Source: Rhodovibrionaceae bacterium (GTDB taxonomy: Bacteria > Pseudomonadota > Alphaproteobacteria > Kiloniellales > DSM-21159). Taken from it: a stretch of DNA of 64,000 bases. The translations under genes were made by a program, and so were the position numbers. Below, in pieces: positions 6,975 to 15,895 of the stretch; the stretch's first letter is position 1; each line of letters begins with the position of its first letter. A model generated the notes under the pieces. That model did not search any database. It saw only the letters and a list, made by a program, of their open reading frames with translations, and was not told the origin of the DNA. The stretch spans positions 1 to 64,000 of the forward strand of contig JANQMX010000064.1 of the NCBI GenBank assembly GCA_028279885.1, given 5' to 3'.

Positions 6975-9373
6975 GCGGCTGGTCGCTGGTCTTCGACACC
7001 TACGACCCGCCGTCGGAAAAGCTGAGAGAGGCGCTCTGCGTTCTCGGCAACGGTTACTTCGCAACCCGCGGCGCCGCTGCCGAGTCCGACGCCAATGAGG
7101 TGCATTACCCGGCAACCTACGTGGCGGGCTGCTACAATCGCCTGGGAAGCCAGGTCGGCGATCGGACCATCGAGAACGAGGATTTCGTCAACGTTCCCAA
7201 TTGGCTGCCGCTCAGCTTCCGCATCGACGAGGGTTCCTGGTTCCAGCTTGAGGATGTGGAGCTCCTGTCCTTCCGCCAGGAACTCGACCTGCGTCGCGGC
7301 CTGCTGCTGCGGGACCTTCGCTTTCGCGACGGCGAGGGGCGGGTCACCGCCCTTTCGGACGAGCGTTTCGTGCACATGGGGCGACCGCATCTCGCTGCCC
7401 AGAAGCGGCGTATCCTGGCAGAGAACTGGGCCGGGCGCCTGACGGTGCGCAGTGCCCTCGACGGGCGGGTCATCAATGGTGGCGTCGCCCGCTACAGCTC
7501 GCTCAATCAACGGCATCTGGCGCCGCTTTCGACCGGAAGCGACGGCGACACCATCTGGCTGAAGGCGGAGACCGTGCAGTCGGAGGTCCGCATTGCCCAG
7601 GCGGCACGCACGCAAGTCTTCCGGAACGGCCATGCAGAGGTGCTGCCGCGCCAGACCACTAAGGAGCTGAGCTGGGTTGCCCAGGACCTGTCCTTGGATC
7701 TCGGTGAAGGCGCCGAGGTTACCGTCGAAAAGGTGGTGGCGCTGCATAGCTCGCGCGATGCCGCGATCTCGGAATGTGGCTTGGCCGCGCGTAACAGCCT
7801 GGCGCGCGCCGGCGGCTATGAAGAGCTGCTGCGTCAGCAGGAGGAAGCTTGGAGCTATCTCTGGGACCAGTGCGACGTCGACATCGACCCGGACTCGAAC
7901 GCCGAGGCTGCTTCGGTGCAGACGATTCTCCGTCTGCATATCTTCCATCTGTTACAGACCGCTTCCCCCAACAGCCGCGATCTGGATGTCGGCATCCCGC
8001 CGCGCGGCCTGCACGGCGAGGCCTACCGCGGCCACATCTTCTGGGACGAAGTCTTCATCTTTCCCTTCCTCAACCTGCGCATGCCGGAGATCACCCGCGG
8101 CCTGCTGCTCTACCGCTACCGCCGGCTCGACGAAGCGCGGGCAGCCGCGCAGGCGGCGGGCCTGAAGGGGGCCATGTATCCTTGGCAGAGCGGCAGCGAC
8201 GGGCGGGAGGAAAGCCAGCAGCTGCACCTGAACCCCGTTTCCGGCCGCTGGATTCCGGACAACAGCTCGCTGCAGCGGCACGTCAACGCCGCCATCGCCT
8301 ACAACACTTGGCAGTACTACCAGGCCACCGAGGACTTCGACTTCCTTTGGTCCTACGGCGCGGAGATGCTCCTGGAGCTGGCGCGCTTCTGGGCCAGTCT
8401 CGCCAGCTACAACGACGAGCTGGGGCGCTACGAAATCCTCGGCGTGATGGGCCCCGACGAGTACCACGACGGCTATCCCGACCGGGACCAGCCGGGCCTG
8501 GACAACAACGGCTACTCCAACGTCATGGCTGTTTGGGTGATCAGCCGAGCCATGGACGTGCTCGACATCCTGCCAGCCGGTGACAGAAAGCGCCTCATCG
8601 AGAAGCTGAAGCTGACCGAGGAGGAGATCGCCAACTGGGACGCGATTAGCCGCAAGATGCGGCTGGTCTTCCATGGAGACGGCATCCTCAGCCAGTTCGA
8701 AGGCTGGGATAAGCTGGAAGAGCTCGATTGGGAGGGGCTGCGCGCCCGGCATGGCGATATCCGCCGGCTCGACCGCGTGCTCGAGGCCGAAGGGGATACG
8801 CCGAACCGCTACAAGGCGTCCAAGCAAGCCGATGTGCTGATGCTGTACTACCTCTTCTCGGAGGACGAGCTGCGCAGCCTGTTCGAGCGGCTCGGCTACG
8901 CGTTCGACGAAGCAACGGTCGAGAGGACCATTGCTCATTATATCGCCCGTACCTCCAACGGCTCATCGCTCAGCGAAGTGGTGAATGCCGCGCTCCAGGC
9001 GCGCTCCGACCCCGCCGCGTCTTGGCGTCTCTTTTGCGACGCCTTGCAAACCGACGTTGGCGACCGCCCTGGGGGCACGACGCAGGAGGGCATCCATTTG
9101 GGTGCCATGGTGGGCAGCGTCGACATCGTACTGCGCGGCTATGCCGGCATCGAAATGCGCGGCGATGCGCTGTACATCGATCCACGCTTGCCCGAAGCCA
9201 TCGACCGCATTCGCCTCAAGATTCGCTTTCGCGGCCACGCCTTGAGTCTGGATGTGCAGCGTGAGCGCTTGGCCGTCGCCGTGGAGCGCTGTGCGGGGGA
9301 TGCGGTCAAGATCAGTGTTCGCGGACAGCCGCATGCGCTGACAGCCAGCGAGGTCAGAGAGTTCCCAGGCTAA
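6971..9373 (+). CDS. Glycoside hydrolase family 65 disaccharide phosphorylase
   Basis: 800 residues, the usual size for GH65 maltose, trehalose or kojibiose phosphorylases, with an N-terminal beta-sandwich (about 1-260) and an (alpha/alpha)6 barrel. The likely general acid is Glu 497 in GPDEYHDG, followed by the conserved DNNGYSN. The phosphate-site region KQADVLMLYYLF and the C-terminal GGTTQEGIHLGA segment are present. The inverting reaction releases beta-glucose-1-phosphate, the substrate of the phosphoglucomutase domain encoded by the overlapping upstream gene. Trehalose is the likely substrate given the neighbouring trehalose-phosphatase domain; that part is inference. Confidence 0.87.
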   Translation: MSGWSLVFDTYDPPSEKLREALCVLGNGYFATRGAAAESDANEVHYPATYVAGCYNRLGSQVGDRTIENEDFVNVPNWLPLSFRIDEGSWFQLEDVELLSFRQELDLRRGLLLRDLRFRDGEGRVTALSDERFVHMGRPHLAAQKRRILAENWAGRLTVRSALDGRVINGGVARYSSLNQRHLAPLSTGSDGDTIWLKAETVQSEVRIAQAARTQVFRNGHAEVLPRQTTKELSWVAQDLSLDLGEGAEVTVEKVVALHSSRDAAISECGLAARNSLARAGGYEELLRQQEEAWSYLWDQCDVDIDPDSNAEAASVQTILRLHIFHLLQTASPNSRDLDVGIPPRGLHGEAYRGHIFWDEVFIFPFLNLRMPEITRGLLLYRYRRLDEARAAAQAAGLKGAMYPWQSGSDGREESQQLHLNPVSGRWIPDNSSLQRHVNAAIAYNTWQYYQATEDFDFLWSYGAEMLLELARFWASLASYNDELGRYEILGVMGPDEYHDGYPDRDQPGLDNNGYSNVMAVWVISRAMDVLDILPAGDRKRLIEKLKLTEEEIANWDAISRKMRLVFHGDGILSQFEGWDKLEELDWEGLRARHGDIRRLDRVLEAEGDTPNRYKASKQADVLMLYYLFSEDELRSLFERLGYAFDEATVERTIAHYIARTSNGSSLSEVVNAALQARSDPAASWRLFCDALQTDVGDRPGGTTQEGIHLGAMVGSVDIVLRGYAGIEMRGDALYIDPRLPEAIDRIRLKIRFRGHALSLDVQRERLAVAVERCAGDAVKISVRGQPHALTASEVREFPG

Positions 9374-9528
9374 GCCTTACCCGACTAAAGGCCAATCTGT
9401 CGCAGGGGCACTTGCTGTTTCGCTTTTTGCGTCCGGCAGGCTAAGGTGGCGCCCGTGTTGGGCGGGGTGCTGTTGCAGGGCGGTCGACACTTGGGGTCAG
9501 GACGATGATCGCCTTCCGGGAGGCGCCA

Positions 9529-10779
9529 ATGACGGGATCCACGCACCGGCGGACAGCCTTTTTGCTGCTTCCTCTCCTCGCTGCCTTGCTTCTGGCCGCT
9601 TGCGAGGAGCCCAACACCTATGTCGAGCCGCCGCCGCCCCGCGTGACGGTCGCCCTCCCACTGGTCGAGGACGTCACCGAGTACCTCGAGTTTACCGGGC
9701 GAACGGTGCCCTATGCTTACGTCCAGGTGCCCGCCCGGGTGCCCGGCGTGCTTGAGACCGTCCACTTCGAACCGGGATCGCACGTCGACGCGGACGATTT
9801 GTTGTTCTCAATCGACCCGCAAGAGTACGAGGCGGCCGAGCAGGCGGCCAAAGCCGAGCTGGCGCGCGCGGAAGCCCGCGAGGTCGAGACTCAGAAGGCG
9901 CTGGCGCGGGCCGAGTCCTTGATCACCCGCGGAAACATCTCCCAAGCCAGCCTGGATGAGGCCGCGGCCGACCATCTTGCGGCGCAGGCCGAGGTGCTGG
10001 TTCGGCAAGCCAACTTGCGACAGGCCCAGATCGATCTTGGTTACACCCAAGTTCGTGCCCCCTTGTCCGGACGTGTCGGCCGCAACCTGGTGGACGTCGG
10101 CAATCTGGTCGGCCAGGGCGAAGCGACCATCCTGACGGACATCACGACCTATGACCCGATGTACGTCTATTTCGAGGTCAACGAGCGCGATCTCTTGCGC
10201 TACATGGAGCGAAATCGAAGCGAAGCAGGACAGCTTGGCGAAGCGGGCAGCCGCGAAGATGAGGAAATCGAGGTCGGACTCGCCAACGAAGAGGGCTATC
10301 CGCACAAGGGTATGACCGACTTCGCCGAGTCGCAGGTGGACCCCGATACCGGCACAATTCTGGTGCGTGGCGTCCTCAGCAACCCTGGCCGGGAGCCCGA
10401 AATCCTGCCCGGACTGTTCACCCGGGTTCGGGTCGCGGTCGCCCAGCGCCCCAATATGCCGCTGGTCGCCGAACGGGCCATCGGCTTCGATCAGAGCGGC
10501 TCCTACCTGCTGGTGGTCAACAGCGAGAACACCGTTGAGAAGCGCAATGTCACCCTCGGCACGCTGGTCGACGGATTGCGCGCCATCGAAGACGGTTTGG
10601 CGGACAACGAAAGGGTCGTCGTCAACGGGCTGCAGCGCGCGCGTGTGGGCGCCGAGGTCGCACCCGAGGAGGTCGACATGGGGAGCCTGTCGGCTTCGGC
10701 ACTGGAGGCTGCGCTGAGAGCGGAAGACGCTGCGAGCGAAGAGGGGACCCAGACTGGGTCCCGTCCGACGACCGAGTAG
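9529..10779 (+). CDS. RND efflux periplasmic adaptor (membrane fusion lipoprotein)
   Basis: 416 residues from ATG 9529, which sits behind a GGGAGG site (an upstream ATG at 9505 lacks one). The lipoprotein signal ends in LLLAAC, with the acylated cysteine near residue 25. The order is biotinyl-lipoyl half, alpha-helical hairpin (Ala/Glu-rich, about 90-170), second lipoyl half (VRAPLSGRVGRNLVDVGNLV), beta-barrel and membrane-proximal domain, as in AcrA/MexA adaptors. It bridges the inner-membrane pump encoded just downstream to an outer-membrane channel. No TolC-type channel gene is adjacent, so the channel is probably shared and encoded elsewhere. The substrate is unknown. Confidence 0.93.
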   Translation: MTGSTHRRTAFLLLPLLAALLLAACEEPNTYVEPPPPRVTVALPLVEDVTEYLEFTGRTVPYAYVQVPARVPGVLETVHFEPGSHVDADDLLFSIDPQEYEAAEQAAKAELARAEAREVETQKALARAESLITRGNISQASLDEAAADHLAAQAEVLVRQANLRQAQIDLGYTQVRAPLSGRVGRNLVDVGNLVGQGEATILTDITTYDPMYVYFEVNERDLLRYMERNRSEAGQLGEAGSREDEEIEVGLANEEGYPHKGMTDFAESQVDPDTGTILVRGVLSNPGREPEILPGLFTRVRVAVAQRPNMPLVAERAIGFDQSGSYLLVVNSENTVEKRNVTLGTLVDGLRAIEDGLADNERVVVNGLQRARVGAEVAPEEVDMGSLSASALEAALRAEDAASEEGTQTGSRPTTE

Positions 10780-10799
10780 AGCAGCGGGCTCGGCGCAAG

Positions 10800-13700
10800 A
10801 TGTCGAAGTTCTTCATCGAGCGACCGATTTTCGCCAGCGTGGTGTCGATTGTCATCGTCATCGCCGGGCTGGTGACGCTGTTCACCCTGCCGATCGCCCA
10901 GTACCCGGAGATCACGCCGCCCACGGTGTCGGTCAGCGCCGTCTATCCCGGCGCCAACGCCAGCGTCGTCGCCGAGACCGTGGCCGCGCCGATCGAGCAG
11001 GAGGTCAACGGCGTCGAAGGCATGATTTACATGTCGTCGACCAGCGCCAGCGACGGGTCCTACAACCTCACCGTCACCTTCGAGGTCGGCAGCGACCTGG
11101 ATCTGTCGCAGATCCTGGTCCAGAACCGCGTCGCCCTGGCCGAGCCGCGCCTGCCGGAGGAGGTCAAACGCGAAGGCATCAACACCAAGAAGCAATCGAC
11201 CAACATCGTTCTGATCATCTCGCTGTTCTCGCCGAACGACCGCTACGATGAGCTCTTCCTCAGCAACTTCGCGACCCTGCAGCTCCGCGACAGCTTGAGC
11301 CGCATCGATGGCGTCGGCGAAGTCACGGTCTTTCCGTCGAGCGACTACAGCATGCGGATCTGGCTCGATCCGCAGCAGCTTCGCTCGCGAGGCATCACCA
11401 CCCAGGAGGTGCTCAACGCCATCCGCGAGCAGAACGTACAGGTCGCGGCCGGGCAGATCGGCCAGCCGCCGGCGCCCGCTTCTCAGAGCTTCCAGCTCTC
11501 GGTCAACGTTCTGGGTCGCCTGACGGACGTCGCTCAGTTCGAGGACATCATCGTCAAGACCTCGGACGATGGCCGTGTGGTGTACCTGCGGGACGTGGCC
11601 CGCATCGAGCTGGGCGGCCAGAACTACAATCTGGTGTCGCGCCTCGACGGCGCCTCCTCTGCCAGCATCCTGATCTACCAGCTTCCCGGCTCCAACGCCT
11701 TGCAGGTGGCGACGGACATCCGCGAGACCATGGAGGAGCTCGCCGGCCTGTTCCCCGAGGACGTCGAGTACACCATTCCCTACGACACGACCCTGTTCGT
11801 TGATGCGTCCATCAAGGAAGTCGTGATCACCCTGTTTCAGGCCGGTGGGCTGGTCTTTCTCATCCTCTTCATCTTCCTGCAGGATTGGCGCTCGACGCTG
11901 GTGCCGGCCATCGCCATTCCGGTCTCGCTGATCGGCACCTTCGCCGTGATGGGCGCGCTCGGATTCTCGCTGAACATGCTGACGCTGTTCGGCCTCGTGC
12001 TGGCCATCGGTGTGGTCGTGGACGATGCTATCGTCATCGTTGAGGCGACCTCTGCGCATATCGCCAAGGGGCTCAGCCCCCGGAAGGCGGCGGTCAAGAC
12101 CATGTCCGAGGTGTCCGGTGCCGTGGTCGCCACCAGCCTGGTTCTGCTCGCCGTGTTCATTCCGGCTGCCTTCATGCCGGGTATCACCGGCGAGATGTAC
12201 CGGCAGTTTGCCTTGACCATCGCCGCGGCGACCGTGTTCAGCACGATCAACGCCCTGACCCTGAGCCCGGCACTCTGCGCCCTGCTGTTGCGGCCGCAGA
12301 GCGGCAAGAAGAATTTCTTTTTCCGCGGCTTCGACCGCATGTTCGAGAAGGCGGGGTCCGGCTATGCCACGGTCGCGCGCGCGCTCTTGCGGCGCTCGGC
12401 TATGGCCATGCTGCTGTTCGTCGGGCTTTTGGGGCTCACGGCCTGGCAGTTCGATCGCATGCCCACCGGCTTTCTGCCGCTGGAAGATCAGGGGTACTTG
12501 ATTGCCAGCGTTCAGCTTCCCGACGGCGCCTCGCTGAGCCGGACGGAACGGGTGCTCGACCAGGTCGATGCGATCGCCGCCGGGACTCCCGGCATTCAGA
12601 ACTGGGTTTCTCTCGGCGGGTTTTCCCTGATCGACGGAACCAATGCTGCCAACGCGGCAACGCTCTTTTTCGTCTTGGACCCCTGGGAAGAGCGCAGCGA
12701 CCCCTCGCTCAGCCAGTTCGCCATACTCGCGAACGTGCAGCGGCAGCTGGCCGGCATTCAGGAAGCGATCGCCTTCGCCTTTCCGCCGCCCGCAATCACC
12801 GGACTGGGGGTGTCCGGCGGCTTCCAGTTCCAGCTGCAGGACCGGGGCGGGGTGGGGCTGCCTGAGCTTGGACGGATGGCGCAAGAAATCATTGCCGACG
12901 GCAACGCCCAGTCCGGCCTGACCAACCTCAACACCACGTTCCGGGCCGATGTGCCGCAGCTTTTCGCCGAGGTCGACCGCACCCAGGCCAAGAAGCTCGG
13001 CGTCTCCCTGGACGAGGTCTTCGGCACGCTGCAGGCCTATCTCGGCTCGGCCTATGTGAATGACTTCAATCGCTTCGGCCGCACCTGGCAAGTCAAGGTC
13101 CAGGCCGACCATGACTTCCGCCTGACGCCGGAAGACATTCGCCAGCTGGAGGTGCGCAATGCCTCCGGACAGATGGTACCGATCGGCACCCTGGTCGATG
13201 TCGACTACATCACCGGCCCTCAGACGATCCTGCGCTACAACCTTTATCCGACAGCCTCGATCACCGGTCAGGCCGCACCGGGCTTCAGCTCGGGGCAAGC
13301 CCTCTCGCTGATGGAAGGCATGGCCAATGCCAAGCTGCCGCTCTCCATGGGCTACGAGTGGACCGGCGTGTCTTTTCAGGAGAAGCTGGTCGGCAACGAA
13401 GCCATCTTCATTTTCGCCCTGGCGATCATCCTGGTCTTCTTGGTCCTGGCCGCCCAGTACGAGAGCTTGACCAGTCCGGCAGCGGTTATCCTGGTGGTGC
13501 CGCTGGCCCTGCTCGGAACCGTCTTGGCGCTTCTGATGCGCGGCTTCGATAACAACGTCTATACCCAGATCGGGATCGTCCTTTTGATCGGCCTGGCCAG
13601 CAAGAACGCCATTCTGATCGTCGAGTTCGCGCGTGCCGAGCGGGCAAAGGGCAAGGAGCCTTTGGAGGCTGCCGCGGCGGCGGCCATGCTGCGCTTCCGG

Positions 13701-13949
13701 CCCATCCTGATGACGGCCATCTCCTCCATAGCCGGCTTCATGCCGCTGGTCATAGCCGCCGGTGCCGGCGCGGCCAGCCGTCAGGCGGTGGGTACCGCCG
13801 TGGTCGGCGGCATGGCGGCGGCAACGATCATGTCGCTGCTGCTGACCCCAGTCTTCTATCTTCTGATGCAGAGGTTGAGCGAGCGGCGCGGTGCATCGCC
13901 GGGAGAGGGCAAAGACAGCCCCGAGGGCGAAGCGGCGCCCGCGGAATAG
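10800..13949 (+). CDS. RND multidrug efflux permease (HAE1 family, AcrB-like)
   Basis: 1049 residues, standard for hydrophobic/amphiphilic efflux (HAE1) pumps. It opens SKFFIERPIFASVVSIVI (TM1) and has two periplasmic loops and 12 predicted membrane helices. Proton-relay residues are present: the Asp pair in GVVVDDAIVIVEA (TM4) and Lys in SKNAILIVEFARA (TM10). It follows the adaptor by 20 bases, so the two form an operon. The C-terminus is polar and acidic (EGKDSPEGEAAPAE). It acts as a trimer in the inner membrane. Confidence 0.95.
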   Translation: MSKFFIERPIFASVVSIVIVIAGLVTLFTLPIAQYPEITPPTVSVSAVYPGANASVVAETVAAPIEQEVNGVEGMIYMSSTSASDGSYNLTVTFEVGSDLDLSQILVQNRVALAEPRLPEEVKREGINTKKQSTNIVLIISLFSPNDRYDELFLSNFATLQLRDSLSRIDGVGEVTVFPSSDYSMRIWLDPQQLRSRGITTQEVLNAIREQNVQVAAGQIGQPPAPASQSFQLSVNVLGRLTDVAQFEDIIVKTSDDGRVVYLRDVARIELGGQNYNLVSRLDGASSASILIYQLPGSNALQVATDIRETMEELAGLFPEDVEYTIPYDTTLFVDASIKEVVITLFQAGGLVFLILFIFLQDWRSTLVPAIAIPVSLIGTFAVMGALGFSLNMLTLFGLVLAIGVVVDDAIVIVEATSAHIAKGLSPRKAAVKTMSEVSGAVVATSLVLLAVFIPAAFMPGITGEMYRQFALTIAAATVFSTINALTLSPALCALLLRPQSGKKNFFFRGFDRMFEKAGSGYATVARALLRRSAMAMLLFVGLLGLTAWQFDRMPTGFLPLEDQGYLIASVQLPDGASLSRTERVLDQVDAIAAGTPGIQNWVSLGGFSLIDGTNAANAATLFFVLDPWEERSDPSLSQFAILANVQRQLAGIQEAIAFAFPPPAITGLGVSGGFQFQLQDRGGVGLPELGRMAQEIIADGNAQSGLTNLNTTFRADVPQLFAEVDRTQAKKLGVSLDEVFGTLQAYLGSAYVNDFNRFGRTWQVKVQADHDFRLTPEDIRQLEVRNASGQMVPIGTLVDVDYITGPQTILRYNLYPTASITGQAAPGFSSGQALSLMEGMANAKLPLSMGYEWTGVSFQEKLVGNEAIFIFALAIILVFLVLAAQYESLTSPAAVILVVPLALLGTVLALLMRGFDNNVYTQIGIVLLIGLASKNAILIVEFARAERAKGKEPLEAAAAAAMLRFRPILMTAISSIAGFMPLVIAAGAGAASRQAVGTAVVGGMAAATIMSLLLTPVFYLLMQRLSERRGASPGEGKDSPEGEAAPAE

Positions 13950-13954
13950 CTTCG

Positions 13955-13986
13955 CGAGTCGTCAATCCGAGGGCCTCGGCGACTCG
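13955..13986 (+). terminator. Hairpin after the RND operon
   Basis: Outer arms CGAGTCG (13955-13961) and CGACTCG (13980-13986) enclose an inner CCGAGG/CCTCGG stem. A short T-rich stretch (TATTGTGTTT) follows. It starts five bases after the pump stop codon, so it probably terminates or attenuates readthrough into the DCC gene at 13998. Confidence 0.55.
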
Positions 13987-13997
13987 TATTGTGTTTC

Positions 13998-14396
13998 ATG
14001 CAAAAGACACCAGTGCAGGATCGGATGGCCGAGGCCGAGCGATTGACCGTGTTCTACGACGGGGCTTGCCCGCTTTGCCGCCGAGAAATCGACTTTTATC
14101 GGCGGCGCAAAGGGGCGCAGTCCCTCGATTGGGTGGACGTCAGCCGCTGCGCGGGCGAGACCGTCGCGCCCGGGCTGACCAAGGCCGAGGCGATGGCGCG
14201 GTTTCACGTGAAACGCGCCGATGGACGGCTGGCTTCGGGCGGCCTCGCTTTTGCTCAGCTCTGGGCAGCGCTGCCGGGCTTTCGACCCTTCGGCCTCATC
14301 CTGCAGTGGCCGCCGTTGGCCTGGTTTGCGGAGCGGGGCTATCGCCTGTTCCTCAAGCTCAGGCCACGGCTTCAGGCTTTTGCCAGACGGGCCTGA
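13998..14396 (+). CDS. Thiol-disulfide oxidoreductase DCC family protein (DUF393)
   Basis: 132 residues with the DCC signature near the start: VFYDGACPLCRREIDFYRRR, containing the DGxCPxC pair (Cys near 25 and 28). The family has a thioredoxin-like core and is thought to catalyse thiol-disulfide exchange; specific partners are mostly unknown. The start is ATG 13998, although the frame also opens at a TTG nine bases earlier. A Trp-rich C-terminal helix (LQWPPLAWFAERGYRLFLKL) is typical. It is convergent with the minus-strand hypothetical gene at 14403. Confidence 0.85.
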   Translation: MQKTPVQDRMAEAERLTVFYDGACPLCRREIDFYRRRKGAQSLDWVDVSRCAGETVAPGLTKAEAMARFHVKRADGRLASGGLAFAQLWAALPGFRPFGLILQWPPLAWFAERGYRLFLKLRPRLQAFARRA

Positions 14397-14402
14397 CTTT
14401 GT

Positions 14403-14729
14403 TTATGCGTGGCCGGCTTGCGGCTGGCTGCGAGTCGAAGCGGCAACCGCATCCTGCGCGCTTGCCAGAAGTGTCGCGGAGAGATGCCGGGTGATCTCTT
14501 CCGGGGCGTGCACCATAGCGGCGCGGATGGCCAACGCCATGGCCACGGCCTGCAAGACATCGCCGTTGCTGGTCTCGCCGCCGAGCGCGACATCCTTGTC
14601 GATCGCCTCGAGCACGGCGGAAAGCAGCTGGCCAACCCGGACCGCGTCGACGGTTTCCGCATGCAGCGGAAACTCGATATCGAAGACATCGCCCATGCTG
14701 GTCCGGGCGCGATAGGGCAGCCGTTTCAT
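14403..14729 (-). CDS. Hypothetical protein, 108 aa
   Basis: Starts at ATG 14729 (MKRLPYRARTSMGDVFDIE). The body is mostly helical and Ala-rich, without a signal peptide or membrane helix. The segment FDIEFPLHAETVDAVRVGQLLSAV suggests a compact alpha/beta protein. It is the third gene of a tight minus-strand operon behind two tiny membrane proteins (14916-14737 and 15029-14913). I recognise no family. Confidence 0.6.
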   Translation of the reverse strand: MKRLPYRARTSMGDVFDIEFPLHAETVDAVRVGQLLSAVLEAIDKDVALGGETSNGDVLQAVAMALAIRAAMVHAPEEITRHLSATLLASAQDAVAASTRSQPQAGHA

Positions 14730-14736
14730 CGTTCAA

Positions 14737-14916
14737 TCATGAACTCTTGGCGAGCTCTTGCTCGTCAGGCCCTTCGGCATCCCGGTCGTTGCCGCTGCGC
14801 GTCGTTCCGTCGCGGCAGGAGTCCTTCATGGCCGAAAGCGCAATGTATGCGAGGGCGCCGAAGGCCACGCCTGCCCCGAGATGGGCGGCGAAGTTGAGCG
14901 TTTGCCGGAGGATCAT
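14737..14916 (-). CDS. Small single-span membrane protein, 59 aa
   Basis: ATG at 14916 overlaps the TGA of the upstream 38-aa ORF (ATGA) and has a GGAG site six to seven bases upstream. Residues about 8-30 form one hydrophobic helix (NFAAHLGAGVAFGALAYIAL). A Cys and a very polar acidic tail (DEQELAKSS) follow. The stop at 14737 is eight bases before the next gene. The plus strand here has only low-quality reading frames. Function is unknown; translational coupling argues it is real. Confidence 0.6.
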   Translation of the reverse strand: MILRQTLNFAAHLGAGVAFGALAYIALSAMKDSCRDGTTRSGNDRDAEGPDEQELAKSS

Positions 14917-15029
14917 CGCTTTTCTCCGTTCCGCCGCTCCTTGCAGGCTTTGGCGGCTGCCATCGCGGCAAAGCCCAGGGCGACCCCCTTGGCGAAAGCC
15001 GAGGTGGCCACGAGATAGGAAATCAGCAT
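14913..15029 (-). CDS. Small membrane protein, 38 aa
   Basis: ATG at 15029 with a strong AGGGAG site six bases upstream. The peptide MLISYLVATSAFAKGVALGF continues into an Ala-rich helix and a basic tail (ACKERRNGEKR): one amphipathic or transmembrane helix with a positive cytosolic end. Its TGA overlaps the ATG of the 59-aa gene. Both proteins share the pattern of a Gly/Ala-rich helix followed by AMxxxxxC and a charged tail, so they may be ancient duplicates or partners. Confidence 0.6.
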   Translation of the reverse strand: MLISYLVATSAFAKGVALGFAAMAAAKACKERRNGEKR

Positions 15030-15145
15030 AGGTTTCTCCCTGCCGTTTCGTTGCGGGCTGATTCTGCCCAGGAAAATCCCAAATCAGTTAGGAAACATTA
15101 CGGCAGAGGCAGGCGTTCAGATTGCAGAGAGTGTCAGGCGAAGCG

Positions 15146-15826
15146 ATGACGACCACCTTGGCCGACATCCGGGAAAACGTCGAAGCGGGGGGCGAGACGC
15201 TCTACGAAGAGCTGGCCAGCACCCTCGTCCATGCCGTCGGCGCTGTCTTGGCCGCGGCAGCCCTTGCCTTGCTGGTGGTGCTGGCCTCTTTCACCGGCAG
15301 CGCCATGGCCGTGGTGACCAGCGCGATCTATGGCAGCACGGTCTTCCTGACCTTCCTGTTCTCCGCCCTCTACCACGGCATTTGGCATAGTTCGACCAAG
15401 GCGCTGTTCCTGACGCTGGATGAGTGCTCGATCTTTCTGCTGATCGCCGGCACCTACACGCCCATCGTGCTCTTGGCCTTGCCGCAGCCGCTCGGCTGGT
15501 CGCTGTTCGGGGTCATCTGGGGCATGGCCGCGCTCGGCATCGGGCTGCGGCTTTGGATCGGCCACCTCCATTGGAGCCTGATCCCGGTCTTCCTCGCCAT
15601 GGGCTGGCTCGGCCTGCTGTGGGGCCATACGCTATTCGAGCAGCTTGGCAATGCCGGCGGCTGGCTGCTGCTGGCCGGCGGCTTCGCCTATACGGGCGGC
15701 CTTATCTTCTTCCTCTGGCGCAGCCTGCCGTTCAATCATGCCATCTGGCACTTCTGCGTGCTGGGTGGTGCCGTCTGCCATTTTCTCGTGGTCGCCCTCT
15801 ACGCACTGCCGGCCGGCGCTCATTAG
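15146..15826 (+). CDS. trhA: PAQR/hemolysin III family membrane protein (TrhA-like)
   Basis: 226 residues with about seven transmembrane helices. Conserved family motifs are visible: LYHGIWHSS after TM2, DECSIFLLIAGTYTP, and the late FNHAIWHFCVLGGAVCHF with the putative metal-binding histidines. Bacterial members are often called hemolysin III, but haemolysis is not a reliable function; roles in membrane lipid homeostasis have been proposed. ATG 15146 is chosen over the TTG at 15122. It is transcribed alone and is divergent from the tiny-protein operon. Confidence 0.9.
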   Translation: MTTTLADIRENVEAGGETLYEELASTLVHAVGAVLAAAALALLVVLASFTGSAMAVVTSAIYGSTVFLTFLFSALYHGIWHSSTKALFLTLDECSIFLLIAGTYTPIVLLALPQPLGWSLFGVIWGMAALGIGLRLWIGHLHWSLIPVFLAMGWLGLLWGHTLFEQLGNAGGWLLLAGGFAYTGGLIFFLWRSLPFNHAIWHFCVLGGAVCHFLVVALYALPAGAH

Positions 15827-15895
15827 ACGTAGCGGCACAGTCCATCTGCGGTCTCGCGCATAGGAAGATGCGCGCGCCAGCTCTAAGATCGCGCC

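Noticed and set aside
10503-13298. 931-codon minus-strand frame
   Set aside because: Antisense to the RND adaptor and pump genes; the His/Arg/Gly/Gln-rich product is a high-GC shadow.
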